Of a DNA stretch of 64,000 bases, positions 1 to 7,992 are shown piece by piece. Numbering within the stretch: position 1 is the first letter of the stretch; each line of letters opens with the position of its first letter. The notes under the pieces were generated by a model that made no database searches, was not told the DNA's origin, and saw nothing but the letters and a program-made list of their open reading frames with translations. Source of the DNA: Cohnella endophytica. Lineage in GTDB: Bacteria > Bacillota > Bacilli > Paenibacillales > Paenibacillaceae. The DNA lies in contig NZ_RBZM01000009.1 in NCBI RefSeq assembly GCF_003628305.1, forward strand, positions 124,001 to 188,000. The letters are read 5' to 3'. Position numbers and translations under genes: made by a program.

Positions 1-1
1 T

Positions 2-325
2 GACTTGGAGAGCTTGCTCGCGGCTGCCGGAGAAGGTCGCGCCGACGTGCTTGAGCTATTCGCCGGCATCGGAGAATACCTCGGAATCGGCATCGCCAAC
101 ATCGTTAACGTATTCAACCCGGATGCCGTCGTCATCGGCAACCGGATGAGCCAGGCGAGACCGTGGCTCGAGGACGTTCTGCGCAGAACCGTCGTTCAGC
201 GCGCGCTCGGCTTCCATCTCCGCAAAGTCCAGCTCTTGTTCGCCGAGCTCGGAGAACGCTCTACTATGATGGGCGCCGCGGAAATGGCGATCGAAGGCTT
301 CTTCGCCCGCGTTAAGGCGACCTGA
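2..325 (+). CDS. ROK family protein, C-terminal fragment (cut by window edge)
   Basis: The reading frame is open from the first complete codon, so the gene starts before the window; the TTG at position 5 is not a convincing start. About 107 residues remain. They carry the end of the ROK (repressor/ORF/kinase) fold: a glycine-rich helix (GIGIANIVNVFNPDAVVIGN) matching the family signature in which a strand ending in V-I-G-N/G follows a helix with N-x-x-NP. The N-terminal part that would separate a sugar kinase from an XylR/NagC-type regulator is missing. It points away from the sugar ABC operon that follows on the other strand, which makes a regulatory link possible but unproven. Confidence 0.8.
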   Translation, partial: DLESLLAAAGEGRADVLELFAGIGEYLGIGIANIVNVFNPDAVVIGNRMSQARPWLEDVLRRTVVQRALGFHLRKVQLLFAELGERSTMMGAAEMAIEGFFARVKAT

Positions 326-639
326 ATGGCTCTAGTCGATTCTGGGTTATCTGTTGGCGGATCGCGGCATTCTAGGCTGAAGGCGGCTCCTACGATGCGA
401 TAGTCGAATAAGTTGGAAAAACTACAGCAAATCGGGGATCATTGGGCGATAATCAAACATCAGTTGGAAAAAGTCCATTTAATTTTATTTCCAGTAGCTC
501 TTGTCGTTCAGCACGATAGAAATACCTGGGTTTATTCCAACTAAACATCGTCAAGTGACCGAATACGGAAAATAACTGTACATTGTCCAATCAGTCCCTC
601 CCGCTTCGATAAAAAGCCTGAATTTTATATTTTCAAAAC
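326..639. other. Intergenic region without a gene, with short internal repeats
   Basis: No credible open frame on either strand. AGTTGGAAAAA occurs twice (411-421 and 462-472) and the inverted form TTCCAACT once (535-542). The stretch is more AT-rich than its surroundings and resembles degenerate intergenic repeats often seen in Paenibacillaceae, but no second full copy is present in this window. Confidence 0.35.
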
Positions 640-676
640 AAAGGGACACGCCGAGAAATTCCGGAGTGTCCCTTTT
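640..676 (-). terminator. Rho-independent terminator, probably bidirectional
   Basis: Arms AAAGGGACAC (640-649) and GTGTCCCTTT (666-675) are exact inverted repeats around a 16-nt loop. It follows the stop of the permease gene ending at 691 on the minus strand. The T-rich flank on both sides means it could also stop the rightward ROK transcript. Confidence 0.75.
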
Positions 677-690
677 GTTTGACTAACGAT

Positions 691-1518
691 TTATTTGCTG
701 CCCGTAAACGTAATCCCTTTAACGAAGAACCGGTTGAACCCGATATAAATGAGCAAAGCCGGAATCGTCATGATAATCGATGCAGCCATAATATAGTTCC
801 AGAAGCTGATGTACTGTCCTTTGAACGTGTTCAGACCGACCGATAAAGTAAACATCGCCTTGTCGGACATCATCATGAGCGGCTTCAAGAACTCGTTCCA
901 AGCTCCCATGAAGATAAAGATCGTCTGTGCGGCAAGCGCCGGTTTAGCCAGCGGAAGCACAACGCGGTAGAACAATCCGAATCTGCCGAGACCGTCCAGC
1001 TCCGCCGCTTCTTCCAGCTCTTTAGGGAAGCTGATGAAAAACTGCCGCATCATGAAAATGTAAGTCGCCTGCGCCCCCATCGGGACGATAATGGCTTGGT
1101 AACTGTTCAACCAACCCAAGGACTTGATGATCAAGTAACTCGGAATGATCGTCAATTGACCGGGAATCATGATCATAGCCAGAATGCTGAAGAACATGAG
1201 CGTACTGCCCGGAAATTTGATTCTCGCGAGCGCGTAACCGGCCATGGAATTGAACAACAGGTTAAACACCGTAACGGTTACGGCGATAAAGGCGCTGTTC
1301 AAAAACCAGCGGACGAATAACGGCTCCTGATGGAAAATGGTCCGGTAATTATCGAAAGTAAAATGTTTCGGAATGAAGCTAATGCCGCCCTTCACGATTT
1401 CCGGCAACGTCTTGAAGGAAGCCGATAATGCCCATAGGAACGGAACGAACGTGATGAGCGCGTAGACTCCGAGCAGGACATAGAACAACGGCCTGAACCG
1501 TTTCATCGATTTATTCAC
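691..1518 (-). CDS. Carbohydrate ABC transporter permease (MalG/LacG type)
   Basis: 275-residue inner-membrane permease of a CUT1-type sugar importer. Six hydrophobic segments are visible, and the EAA loop that docks the ATPase is at about residues 164-183 (EELEEAAELDGLGRFGLFYR). The GTG start is chosen because AGGAGGG lies 8 nt upstream; the next ATG is too far from that site. It is the last gene of the operon, 12 bp after the partner permease, with a terminator just downstream. No ATPase gene is nearby, as usual for systems that share a common MsmX/MalK-type ATPase. The substrate is inferred only from the debranching enzyme in the same operon: probably alpha-glucan oligosaccharides. Confidence 0.92.
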   Translation of the reverse strand: MNKSMKRFRPLFYVLLGVYALITFVPFLWALSASFKTLPEIVKGGISFIPKHFTFDNYRTIFHQEPLFVRWFLNSAFIAVTVTVFNLLFNSMAGYALARIKFPGSTLMFFSILAMIMIPGQLTIIPSYLIIKSLGWLNSYQAIIVPMGAQATYIFMMRQFFISFPKELEEAAELDGLGRFGLFYRVVLPLAKPALAAQTIFIFMGAWNEFLKPLMMMSDKAMFTLSVGLNTFKGQYISFWNYIMAASIIMTIPALLIYIGFNRFFVKGITFTGSK

Positions 1519-1530
1519 TTCTATTCCCTC

Positions 1531-2427
1531 CTAGTTCAGCTTTTCTTCCTTAAAGATAAGTCGCTGGATAACCGTGATCAGCATGATGACGACCGCGAGC
1601 AGGAAGGCCAGAGCGGACGCGTAACCCATGTCCAGGCTCTTGAACGCGTATTGGTAAATGAGCAGCACCATCGTCAGCGTCGCATTGTTCGGACCCCCGG
1701 AACCCGCGGAGAAAATATACGATTGGTCGAACAACTGGAAAGTTCCTATAATGCCCATGACGACGACGTAAAATGTGACCGGTTTAAGTTGCGGAACGGT
1801 GATGCGCCAGAATTTCTTCCAGCCGTTCGCGCCGTCGATTTCGGCCGCTTCGTATAACGACTCCGGAATATCCTGCAGCGCGGCCAAGTAAATAACCATA
1901 AACAATGGCGCGGTCGACCAGATATTCATGATCATGATGCCGATCAGCGCGACGGACGGATCTCCCAGCCAGTTATACGTAGGCAGGCCGACCATCTCGA
2001 GGAAGTAGTTGAGCAGTCCGTTTTTATTGTAGATCCACATGAAAATTAGCACGAGTACGGCGGACGAGGTGACGGTCGGAAGATAAAAGGCCACCCTGAA
2101 GAAGTTCCGGTACTTGAGCTTCATATTCAGTATCGCGGCTAATACGAGCGCCAGAATCGTTTGCGAAGGCACGACGATCAACGCGTACTTGACCGTATTT
2201 CTTAAAGCGATCCAAAGACGGGGATCGTCGAGCATTCGCTCGAAATTCGCCGTCCCCGTAAATTTGTAACTTACGGTTCCAAGGAGATTCACCTTATGAA
2301 ATGACAAAAAGATAGCATAAGCGATCGGCAGCAATAAAAAACCGCCTATAATGAGGATCGCGGGGGTCATGAAAGAATAACCCGACACTGCGTCCCTCCA
2401 CATGCGTTTTACGTTTGGTTTAGCCAT
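1531..2427 (-). CDS. Sugar ABC transporter permease (MalF/LacF type)
   Basis: Membrane permease partner of the following gene, about 298 residues. It has a charged cytoplasmic N-terminus, a long periplasm-side loop and an EAA motif near residues 190-210 (ESLYEAAEIDGANGWKKFWR). The ATG at 2427 is preferred over the upstream GTG at 2439, because the GTG overlaps the only good ribosome binding site (AAAGGAG). The gap to the solute-binding protein upstream is about 180 bp and holds a stem-loop, which may lower permease expression relative to the binding protein. Confidence 0.92.
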   Translation of the reverse strand: MAKPNVKRMWRDAVSGYSFMTPAILIIGGFLLLPIAYAIFLSFHKVNLLGTVSYKFTGTANFERMLDDPRLWIALRNTVKYALIVVPSQTILALVLAAILNMKLKYRNFFRVAFYLPTVTSSAVLVLIFMWIYNKNGLLNYFLEMVGLPTYNWLGDPSVALIGIMIMNIWSTAPLFMVIYLAALQDIPESLYEAAEIDGANGWKKFWRITVPQLKPVTFYVVVMGIIGTFQLFDQSYIFSAGSGGPNNATLTMVLLIYQYAFKSLDMGYASALAFLLAVVIMLITVIQRLIFKEEKLN

Positions 2428-2540
2428 CTTTGGTGCCACTCCTTTCTTCCATTTCGCATTGGGGCACGGAACGACTAGAGCCGTAGAATCCTTGCGTCTG
2501 CGGCTTCACTCGTTCCCCGCCAAGGCGCAAGCGGATTTAA

Positions 2541-2583
2541 GGGAATGCCGGAACGGACGGACTGTCCTCTCCCGGCACTCCCC
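2541..2583 (-). other. Intercistronic stem-loop between binding protein and permease genes
   Basis: GGGAATGCCGG (2541-2551) pairs with CCGGCACTCCC (2572-2582) with one mismatch, around a 20-nt loop. It lacks a clear U-run on the minus strand, so it looks like the mRNA-stabilising or attenuating hairpin often found after the highly expressed binding-protein gene rather than a full terminator. Confidence 0.55.
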
Positions 2584-2604
2584 AAGCATTAGGTTTTCGC
2601 TAAA

Positions 2605-3894
2605 TTATTTTGCCGCTTCGATTTCTTTGTTGGCGGTATCTTGCCCCTTCTTAAGAGCATCGGACAGCGTGGACTGACCGGAATATGCCGCCACGAATTG
2701 GTTGTTGAAGTTGTTCATGATCGTCGGCAACGTAGTGCCTGCTTGCCATGACGTCGCATAAGATCCTCCGGCAACCAATGCGCCGCGAATCGGATCTTTA
2801 TCGTAGCCGAGTTCGGCTGCAACGGATTTACGGGTTGGCAAAGCAAAACCTTTGCTCGTCCAAGTTTTCATTCCTTCTTTGCCTGTCAGGTAAGACAACA
2901 GCTTCCAAGCAGCTTCTTTTTTCTTGGAGTTTTTGTTCATAACGTAAGCGACCGTGAAGGCCATCGTACCTTTTTTACCGTTAACCGTCGGTACTTCAGC
3001 CGTTCCGAAATCTACATCGGGGAAGTTCGATTGGATGTACGGGATTGCCCAGTTGCCTTCGAGCACCATCGCCGCTTTTTGTTGACCGAACATTTCTCCG
3101 CCCCATCCGGCGCCAACGTCGGATGGTTGACCCGCTGTTTGAGCTTTCGTATGTTGATCGATAACGAGAGCCAAGCCTTTTTCCGCTTCAGGGGATGCGA
3201 ATGTAGCTTTACCTTGATCGTCGGCCAATTTGCCGCCGAACGCGTTAATCATGAACATTTGGCGAGCCAATTCTGGCGCTTGGCCGAAACCGTATACTTC
3301 TACTTTTTTGCCGTTTTTCTTGGTCAGCTTTTCGGAAGCGGCCAATAATTCGTCCCACGTTGCCGGAGCTGCGTCGATACCTGCATCGCTGAACATTTTT
3401 TTGTTATAGAACAACGCGAGCGTCGAAGAATCTTTCGGGAAGCCGTAGATTTTGCCGTCCGCGGATTTGAAAGCATCCAGCATCGGAGTTTCGAAGTCGG
3501 CCGTATCGAACTCAGGAGTCACGTAGCTATCCAATGGCTCCAAAACGTCTTTTTCGATCAGGGCTGGAGCTTCGAATGCGTCCAGGTAGAAAACGTCCGG
3601 AGCTTCGTTGCCGATAAGGCGCGTTTTGATAACGTCCATGTATTGATCGGCGATAACTTCGTATTTGACTTTAACGTCAGGGTTTTTGGCTTGGAATTCA
3701 TCCAATACTTGCTGCAGGAGAGCTTGCTCTTCCGGAGATGAGCCCCAGCCCGCGAGCGTAACTTCCACGGGCTCGGACGATGCCGATCCGGACGGAGACG
3801 CACCGTTGTTCGTATTCGATTTGCTGCCGCAAGCCGATAAAACCGTTACAAGCGCTAACATGAGTGCAAGCGTTAGAGTAAATCTTTGTTTCAT
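2605..3894 (-). CDS. Extracellular sugar-binding lipoprotein (family 1 solute-binding protein)
   Basis: 429 residues. A lipoprotein signal peptide ends in a lipobox (LSACG, cysteine near residue 22), followed by a Ser/Asn-rich linker and the bilobed substrate-binding domain of CUT1 importers. Typical segments are visible: an FQAKNPDVKVKYE strand near residue 65, a DVFYLD region, and GFPKDSSTLALFYNKK. It should be anchored on the outer face of the membrane and deliver sugar to the two permeases downstream. Start ATG with GGGAGG 9 nt upstream. The LacI operators in front of the preceding enzyme gene probably also control this gene, unless the structured leader contains its own promoter. Confidence 0.93.
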   Translation of the reverse strand: MKQRFTLTLALMLALVTVLSACGSKSNTNNGASPSGSASSEPVEVTLAGWGSSPEEQALLQQVLDEFQAKNPDVKVKYEVIADQYMDVIKTRLIGNEAPDVFYLDAFEAPALIEKDVLEPLDSYVTPEFDTADFETPMLDAFKSADGKIYGFPKDSSTLALFYNKKMFSDAGIDAAPATWDELLAASEKLTKKNGKKVEVYGFGQAPELARQMFMINAFGGKLADDQGKATFASPEAEKGLALVIDQHTKAQTAGQPSDVGAGWGGEMFGQQKAAMVLEGNWAIPYIQSNFPDVDFGTAEVPTVNGKKGTMAFTVAYVMNKNSKKKEAAWKLLSYLTGKEGMKTWTSKGFALPTRKSVAAELGYDKDPIRGALVAGGSYATSWQAGTTLPTIMNNFNNQFVAAYSGQSTLSDALKKGQDTANKEIEAAK

Positions 3895-3936
3895 TGTGAA
3901 TCCTCCCTTTTTCTTGTTTGTATAATTAAACGGTCA

Positions 3937-4020
3937 AAGGAACCCCGCGATCTCCATGGTCGATCGGCTCGACGGTACGAGCCGGTACGGTGCCGATAAC
4001 CGATGGCGATCGCGGTCCTT
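3937..4020 (-). other. Large imperfect inverted repeat between debranching enzyme and binding-protein genes
   Basis: AAGGA..CCGCGATC.CCAT at 3937-3957 pairs with ATGG.GATCGCGG.CCTT at 4003-4020, with a 3-nt bulge. A second exact hairpin, GGCTCG (3965-3970 region) with CGAGCC, sits in the loop. On the minus strand it falls between the stop at 4051 and the start at 3894, followed by an AT-rich tract. It could fold as a long two-part RNA structure. Confidence 0.55.
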
Positions 4021-4050
4021 AACTCGCTCAATTCCTGTTGTTACGGCAAC

Positions 4051-6153
4051 TTAGCCGTTGAACACGATTTTGCAACCGCTGGTGTTCGCGATAATCTCGA
4101 CCCGCGGATCGCTTTCGCCATCCTTGCGCTCAAGCGCGACAGACAGCCTTCCGCCCGCTACGGGGATATCCTTGACGGTCAAGTTACGGATTCCGTCCGG
4201 CAAGAACGGATTAAGCTTAATCGTGCCTTCCAAAGCATCCGGCAGCAGCCCAAGCATTGCCTGGACCATCAGTACGGACGTGCCCGCCGCCCAAGCTTGC
4301 GGCGAACATGCCACCGGATAGGACACCGGATAGCCGACCGAAACGTCATACCCGCAGTAAAGCTCGGGAAGCCGATTGTATTCGAATCGCTCCGCCGCTT
4401 TCAGCAGTCCGTTAATGACGGTTGCCGCCTCGTCCTTGAAGCCCATCTGGCTCATGCCCAGGAAAGCGAGCGAATTGTCATGCGGCCAAATGCTGCCGTC
4501 GTGATAGCTCATCGGGTTGTAACCCGTCGATTCGGAGGACATCGTGCGAATGCCGTATCCGCTGAACATATCGGGAGCAACGAGTCTTTGGGCGACGATC
4601 CGCGCGCGGTCGGAGTCGACAAGCCCGCTCATGAACAAATGTCCGGGATTGGAAGTAACGGATTGCACTTGTTTCTTGTCTCCGTCGAGCGCGATCGCGT
4701 AGAACTGATCTTCCGGCATCCAGTAGACTTCGTCGAACTTCGCCTTCAGGTTCGCGGCTTCTTCGGTTAACCGTTTCGCTTTCTCCGTATGGCCGAGTTT
4801 CTCCAATATCGGAGCAAGGCGGTTTTTGGCCTGGTACACGTAACCTTGAACCTCGACGAGGGCAATCGGAGCTTGGGCGAATTCGCCGTTCTTATGAATG
4901 ACGGAGTCCGCGGAATCTTTCCAGCCTTGGTTGGCGATACCTTTGGAGGACTCTTGGTGGTATTCTACCCAACCGTCTCCATCCCGATCACCGTATTTTT
5001 CGATCCATTCGAGCGCTCTGTCGATGTTAGGCAACAAACGCTCGACCGTATCCGTGTCTCCCGTCCAATGCGCGTATTCCGCGGCTAATAGGATAAACAG
5101 CGGCGTGGAATCGATACTTCCGTAATAAGGAGCGAACGGAACTTGACCCGATCTGGCCAATTCGCCGCTACGCATTTCGTGCATGATTTTCCCTGGCTGC
5201 TCGTCCTTCCAAGGATTCAACTCCGTACCTTGGTGCGCCGCCATGATCTTGAGCGTTCCCCGGGCGATTTCCGGGTCTAGCGGAAGCATTTGAAGGGCGG
5301 CGATTAAGCTATCCCTTCCGAACGGCACCGCATACCACGGCAAACCGGCTACAGGGAAAAGTCCTTGCCCGAAGTCCGTCAACAATACCCGGAGATCTTG
5401 AACGCCTCGGTCGTATAGCCCTGCGAGAACGGTGGAATCGGTCTCGATCTTCGTCGTATTCTCGTTCCAGCTCGCATAGATACCTTCCAATTCGGCAAGG
5501 GCTTTGCTACGCGGATAGATAGCCGGCTGATTATCGTCGATGGAAGGAATGACCGTAAACGTGATCGACTTCGCTTCCTTCGGCTCTAACCGAATCGCGT
5601 ACCGGACGTCGCCTTGGCCCGAAATTTCTTCCGGCTCGGCGTCCCATATTATTTTCGTTTCCCTGCGGACTCCGTCGACGCCCTTGTACACGGAATGCCA
5701 TCCGTCCTTGCCGAATTTGCGCTCCGTGATCGTGCCTAGTTCTTCGGCGGGTTGGAATCCGCGGATCAAGAACATATCGCTAAAGTCCGCTTCCATGGAA
5801 AAACCGATATCGAACGTCAATGGCTTTGTCGAGAAGTTCGTCAAGAAAATCGTCTCGTATAAGACTTCCCCGTAGATGAACCGTTCGCGGATGATCTCCA
5901 CCGATTCTCTCCACAGCTTTACGTTACCGGCCTCTTCTTCGTGCTCGTTGGTGAGTCGAATTCTCGCAACATAGTTCTCGTCAGCGGCGGACGACAACAG
6001 AAGCGGCCGCTTGCCGTTCAAAGTCAGTTCAAGCTTGCTGAGGAAACGAGTATCTTTCATATACAGGCCGCCCTGCGCGTCGTTCCCCAAGATGTCCCCA
6101 TGATGATCCGTCATCAGAAATAAATCGTTGTTTTTAATTACTCTGTAGTCCAT
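4051..6153 (-). CDS. Amylo-alpha-1,6-glucosidase family protein (glycogen-debranching-like)
   Basis: 700 residues. The N-terminal part (about 1-200) matches the GDE_N_bis beta-sandwich found in bacterial debranching-like enzymes (opening DYRVIKNNDLFLMTDHHGDI, then D-T-R-F-L). The C-terminal part is the (alpha/alpha)6 barrel of GH63/GH133-like enzymes, with GLPWYAVPFGRDSLI near residue 275, YYGSIDSTPLF, GWKDSADS and YHDGSIWPHDN. No signal peptide, so it acts in the cytoplasm, presumably on imported oligosaccharides. ATG at 6153 is favoured: GGTGGAG is well placed for it, whereas the GTG at 6165 has no site. First structural gene of the operon, behind two LacI-type operators. Actual bond specificity cannot be read from the sequence. 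Confidence 0.85.
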   Translation of the reverse strand: MDYRVIKNNDLFLMTDHHGDILGNDAQGGLYMKDTRFLSKLELTLNGKRPLLLSSAADENYVARIRLTNEHEEEAGNVKLWRESVEIIRERFIYGEVLYETIFLTNFSTKPLTFDIGFSMEADFSDMFLIRGFQPAEELGTITERKFGKDGWHSVYKGVDGVRRETKIIWDAEPEEISGQGDVRYAIRLEPKEAKSITFTVIPSIDDNQPAIYPRSKALAELEGIYASWNENTTKIETDSTVLAGLYDRGVQDLRVLLTDFGQGLFPVAGLPWYAVPFGRDSLIAALQMLPLDPEIARGTLKIMAAHQGTELNPWKDEQPGKIMHEMRSGELARSGQVPFAPYYGSIDSTPLFILLAAEYAHWTGDTDTVERLLPNIDRALEWIEKYGDRDGDGWVEYHQESSKGIANQGWKDSADSVIHKNGEFAQAPIALVEVQGYVYQAKNRLAPILEKLGHTEKAKRLTEEAANLKAKFDEVYWMPEDQFYAIALDGDKKQVQSVTSNPGHLFMSGLVDSDRARIVAQRLVAPDMFSGYGIRTMSSESTGYNPMSYHDGSIWPHDNSLAFLGMSQMGFKDEAATVINGLLKAAERFEYNRLPELYCGYDVSVGYPVSYPVACSPQAWAAGTSVLMVQAMLGLLPDALEGTIKLNPFLPDGIRNLTVKDIPVAGGRLSVALERKDGESDPRVEIIANTSGCKIVFNG

Positions 6154-6221
6154 CGTTTTCTCCACCCCGTTTTTTGTATCGTTTTTTCCATTGTTATGGA
6201 TCCGCCGACAGGTAAATATTC

Positions 6222-6235
6222 CCGAAACGTTTCGG
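6222..6235. promoter_or_regulatory. LacI-family operator 1
   Basis: Perfect 14-bp palindrome CCGAAACGTTTCGG, about 70 bp upstream of the debranching-enzyme start. The central CG with symmetric AAA/TTT arms is the LacI/GalR operator pattern. Confidence 0.8.
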
Positions 6236-6265
6236 ATTATCTCTAAAAAAATATTAACTTATTTC

Positions 6266-6279
6266 CCGAAACGTTTCGG
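6266..6279. promoter_or_regulatory. LacI-family operator 2
   Basis: Second identical copy of CCGAAACGTTTCGG, centred 44 bp (about four helical turns) from operator 1. The two sites therefore face the same side of the DNA, which allows cooperative or looped binding by the regulator encoded just upstream. Confidence 0.8.
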
Positions 6280-6302
6280 AGATAACGCCGAAAAAAGCGG
6301 AT

Positions 6303-7322
6303 TTACTCCGGCACTCGCCGCGTGCTATCCCTTACGATCAACTGGTTGCTAAGCAGGATCTTACGATTGTCCGTCCTGTCGTCCAGCATATCGATTAACA
6401 ACTGGGCAGCTTGATAGCCTAATTCGTATTTGTCCTGCCTAACCGTGGTCAGCTTCGGAGAACAATAGGACGCGATGTTGATGTCGTCGAACCCGACGAT
6501 CGAGATGTCTTCCGGGACTTTGCGTCCGAGCTTCTCCAAGGAACGTATGGCGCCTAGCGCCATAAGATCGCTCGCGCAGAACACCGCCGTCACTTCGGGA
6601 TGCCGAAGCAGAATTTGATACATGGCTTCCGCGCCGCCGTCTTCCGAGAACTTCCCGTCGAATACCGGAACGGAATCCGTAGGTAATCCGAATAGGTTCA
6701 GCGCGTCCCGAAATCCTTCCAACCGCTCGCGGCTGACGAACGCCTGGTCGTGGCCGTTGATCATGGCGACGTTCCGATGCCCGTTCTCGAGCAGATGGCG
6801 TACGCCCATGGCAGCCCCGGATCTGCTGTCCGAAGTAATGTACGCGACGTTATCGCCGGTTTTGGGAATATCAATCAGCACGCATGGAAACGCATTTTGT
6901 TCGATGACTTCCTGCAAGTAAGGATCATCCAGCCGCAGGCCGGACAGAATCGCTCCTTCTACGTTCCTCTCTTTGCAGAGCGCCGTATAGGACTTCTCCA
7001 CCTGCTTCGACGGATTCGTGCTGAACAGCAGCAGATCATAGTTTAGGTCGCCAGTGCGGTCATTAATCCCGCATAGGACTTCGTAGGCGAAAGCGTCTTT
7101 GGCTCCTGCGCGGTTAATATCCGATATGATAAGGCCGATTGTACGCGTTTTCTTGGAAACGAGGCTTCTGGCGACCGCATTGGGGCTATAAGATAACTCC
7201 GACGCAACCTGCTTGATCTTCTTTCTCGTTTCCTCGTTGACGTCATCGTAACCGTTCAACGCCCTGGAAACCGTCGTGATGGATACACCCGCCCGTTTGG
7301 CGATATCTTTAATCGTAGCCAT
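6303..7322 (-). CDS. LacI family transcriptional regulator
   Basis: 339 residues. The N-terminal HTH is clear (MATIKDIAKRAGVSITTVSR, then the hinge helix NAVARSLVSKKT), followed by a periplasmic-binding-protein-like sensor domain with typical ITSDSRSGAAMGVRHL and FCASDLMALGA segments. ATG at 7322 is preferred over the TTG at 7340: AAGGTG precedes it by 7 nt, the protein then begins exactly at the canonical MATIKDIA, and an operator copy lies just upstream of that site. It faces the sugar operon in the same direction. Repressor of that operon and of itself, by inference from operator placement; the effector is unknown. Confidence 0.93.
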   Translation of the reverse strand: MATIKDIAKRAGVSITTVSRALNGYDDVNEETRKKIKQVASELSYSPNAVARSLVSKKTRTIGLIISDINRAGAKDAFAYEVLCGINDRTGDLNYDLLLFSTNPSKQVEKSYTALCKERNVEGAILSGLRLDDPYLQEVIEQNAFPCVLIDIPKTGDNVAYITSDSRSGAAMGVRHLLENGHRNVAMINGHDQAFVSRERLEGFRDALNLFGLPTDSVPVFDGKFSEDGGAEAMYQILLRHPEVTAVFCASDLMALGAIRSLEKLGRKVPEDISIVGFDDINIASYCSPKLTTVRQDKYELGYQAAQLLIDMLDDRTDNRKILLSNQLIVRDSTRRVPE

Positions 7323-7336
7323 TTTCAAACACCTTT

Positions 7337-7350
7337 CCAAAACGTTTCGG
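7337..7350. promoter_or_regulatory. LacI-family operator 3 (autoregulatory)
   Basis: CCAAAACGTTTCGG, one mismatch from the two operators upstream of the debranching-enzyme gene, lying directly before the ribosome binding site of the lacI-type gene. This position would block transcription of the regulator itself. Confidence 0.7.
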
Positions 7351-7450
7351 ACTCATTATAAAGGACAATCCGACTGATTTGCAAGCGCTTGTCTCTAGGT
7401 TGTCCCTTCCCTCTTTATCCCATTCCTATTTTATGCTATAAATTGATATA

Positions 7451-7463
7451 TCGTTATATACGA
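7451..7463. promoter_or_regulatory. Possible ArsR-type operator
   Basis: TCGT-TATAT-ACGA is an exact inverted repeat in an AT-rich stretch about 45 bp before the ArsR start. Size and AT-rich centre fit ArsR/SmtB sites, but the symmetry is short. Confidence 0.3.
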
Positions 7464-7507
7464 ATATGAACGCAGATCAACGCCCATGCGAGAGATGAGG
7501 AGCGACA

Positions 7508-7828
7508 ATGAGCGATCGATTAGCCGAAATGGCCGAGTTGCTGAAATTGTTAGGAGATAGGACGAGGTTGGCGATACTCGGCTTGCTCCAGGAGAAGGAG
7601 CTATGCGTCGGAGATATCGTGGATCTGCTCGGAACGAGCCAACCGAACGCCAGCCAGCATCTTCGACGATTGAAAAGCGCGGGCTTGGTGAAGGAAACGA
7701 AACGAGGGCAGTGGGTGTTCTATTCGCTTAACCTGGACGAGTTTCCGGACCTTCGCGTTTTTCTGTCCCAATTGCCCGGACGCAAGGAGCGGTTACGATC
7801 GCTTTCAGGCTTGCCTGAACGCGGTTAA
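7508..7828 (+). CDS. ArsR family winged-helix regulator
   Basis: 106 residues, the usual size. It has the ArsR winged helix: LLGDRTRLAILGLL, recognition helix TSQPNASQHLRRLKSAGLV, and a wing ending in GQWVFYSL. The metal-sensing loop of ArsR/CadC proteins is ELCVC, but here it reads ELCVGD, with one cysteine only and no other cysteine in the protein. A classic thiolate metal site is therefore absent. It may sense a different signal, or use C-terminal residues. Start ATG with GAGGAG 6 nt upstream. It stands alone, with a terminator right after it; no target gene is obvious next to it. Confidence 0.88.
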   Translation: MSDRLAEMAELLKLLGDRTRLAILGLLQEKELCVGDIVDLLGTSQPNASQHLRRLKSAGLVKETKRGQWVFYSLNLDEFPDLRVFLSQLPGRKERLRSLSGLPERG

Positions 7829-7861
7829 CCTCATCCTGACCGCCGCTTTATTACATCCGAT

Positions 7862-7897
7862 TACCGCTCTTCTCGCAACGGAGTCGAGCGGTTTTTT
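7862..7897 (+). terminator. Rho-independent terminator after the ArsR gene
   Basis: CCGCTC (7864-7869) pairs with GAGCGG (7886-7891), followed directly by TTTTTT. Confidence 0.8.
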
Positions 7898-7992
7898 CAC
7901 GTCCGAAACACGCACTCCTGTTCGCCCTCCTTACTTACTTCTGTTATCATAGTAAGCATACCAATCTCGCAACTCAAAGGCAGGATTAACGC

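Noticed and set aside
4003..4770. 255-codon plus-strand frame opposite the debranching-enzyme gene
   Set aside because: Low-quality Arg-rich translation, starts in a structured intergenic repeat, no RBS.
6222..6279. Reading the two palindromes as CcpA catabolite elements
   Set aside because: CCGAAACGTTTCGG lacks the TG..CA ends of the catabolite element, and the same sequence recurs at the local lacI gene, which fits the local regulator better.
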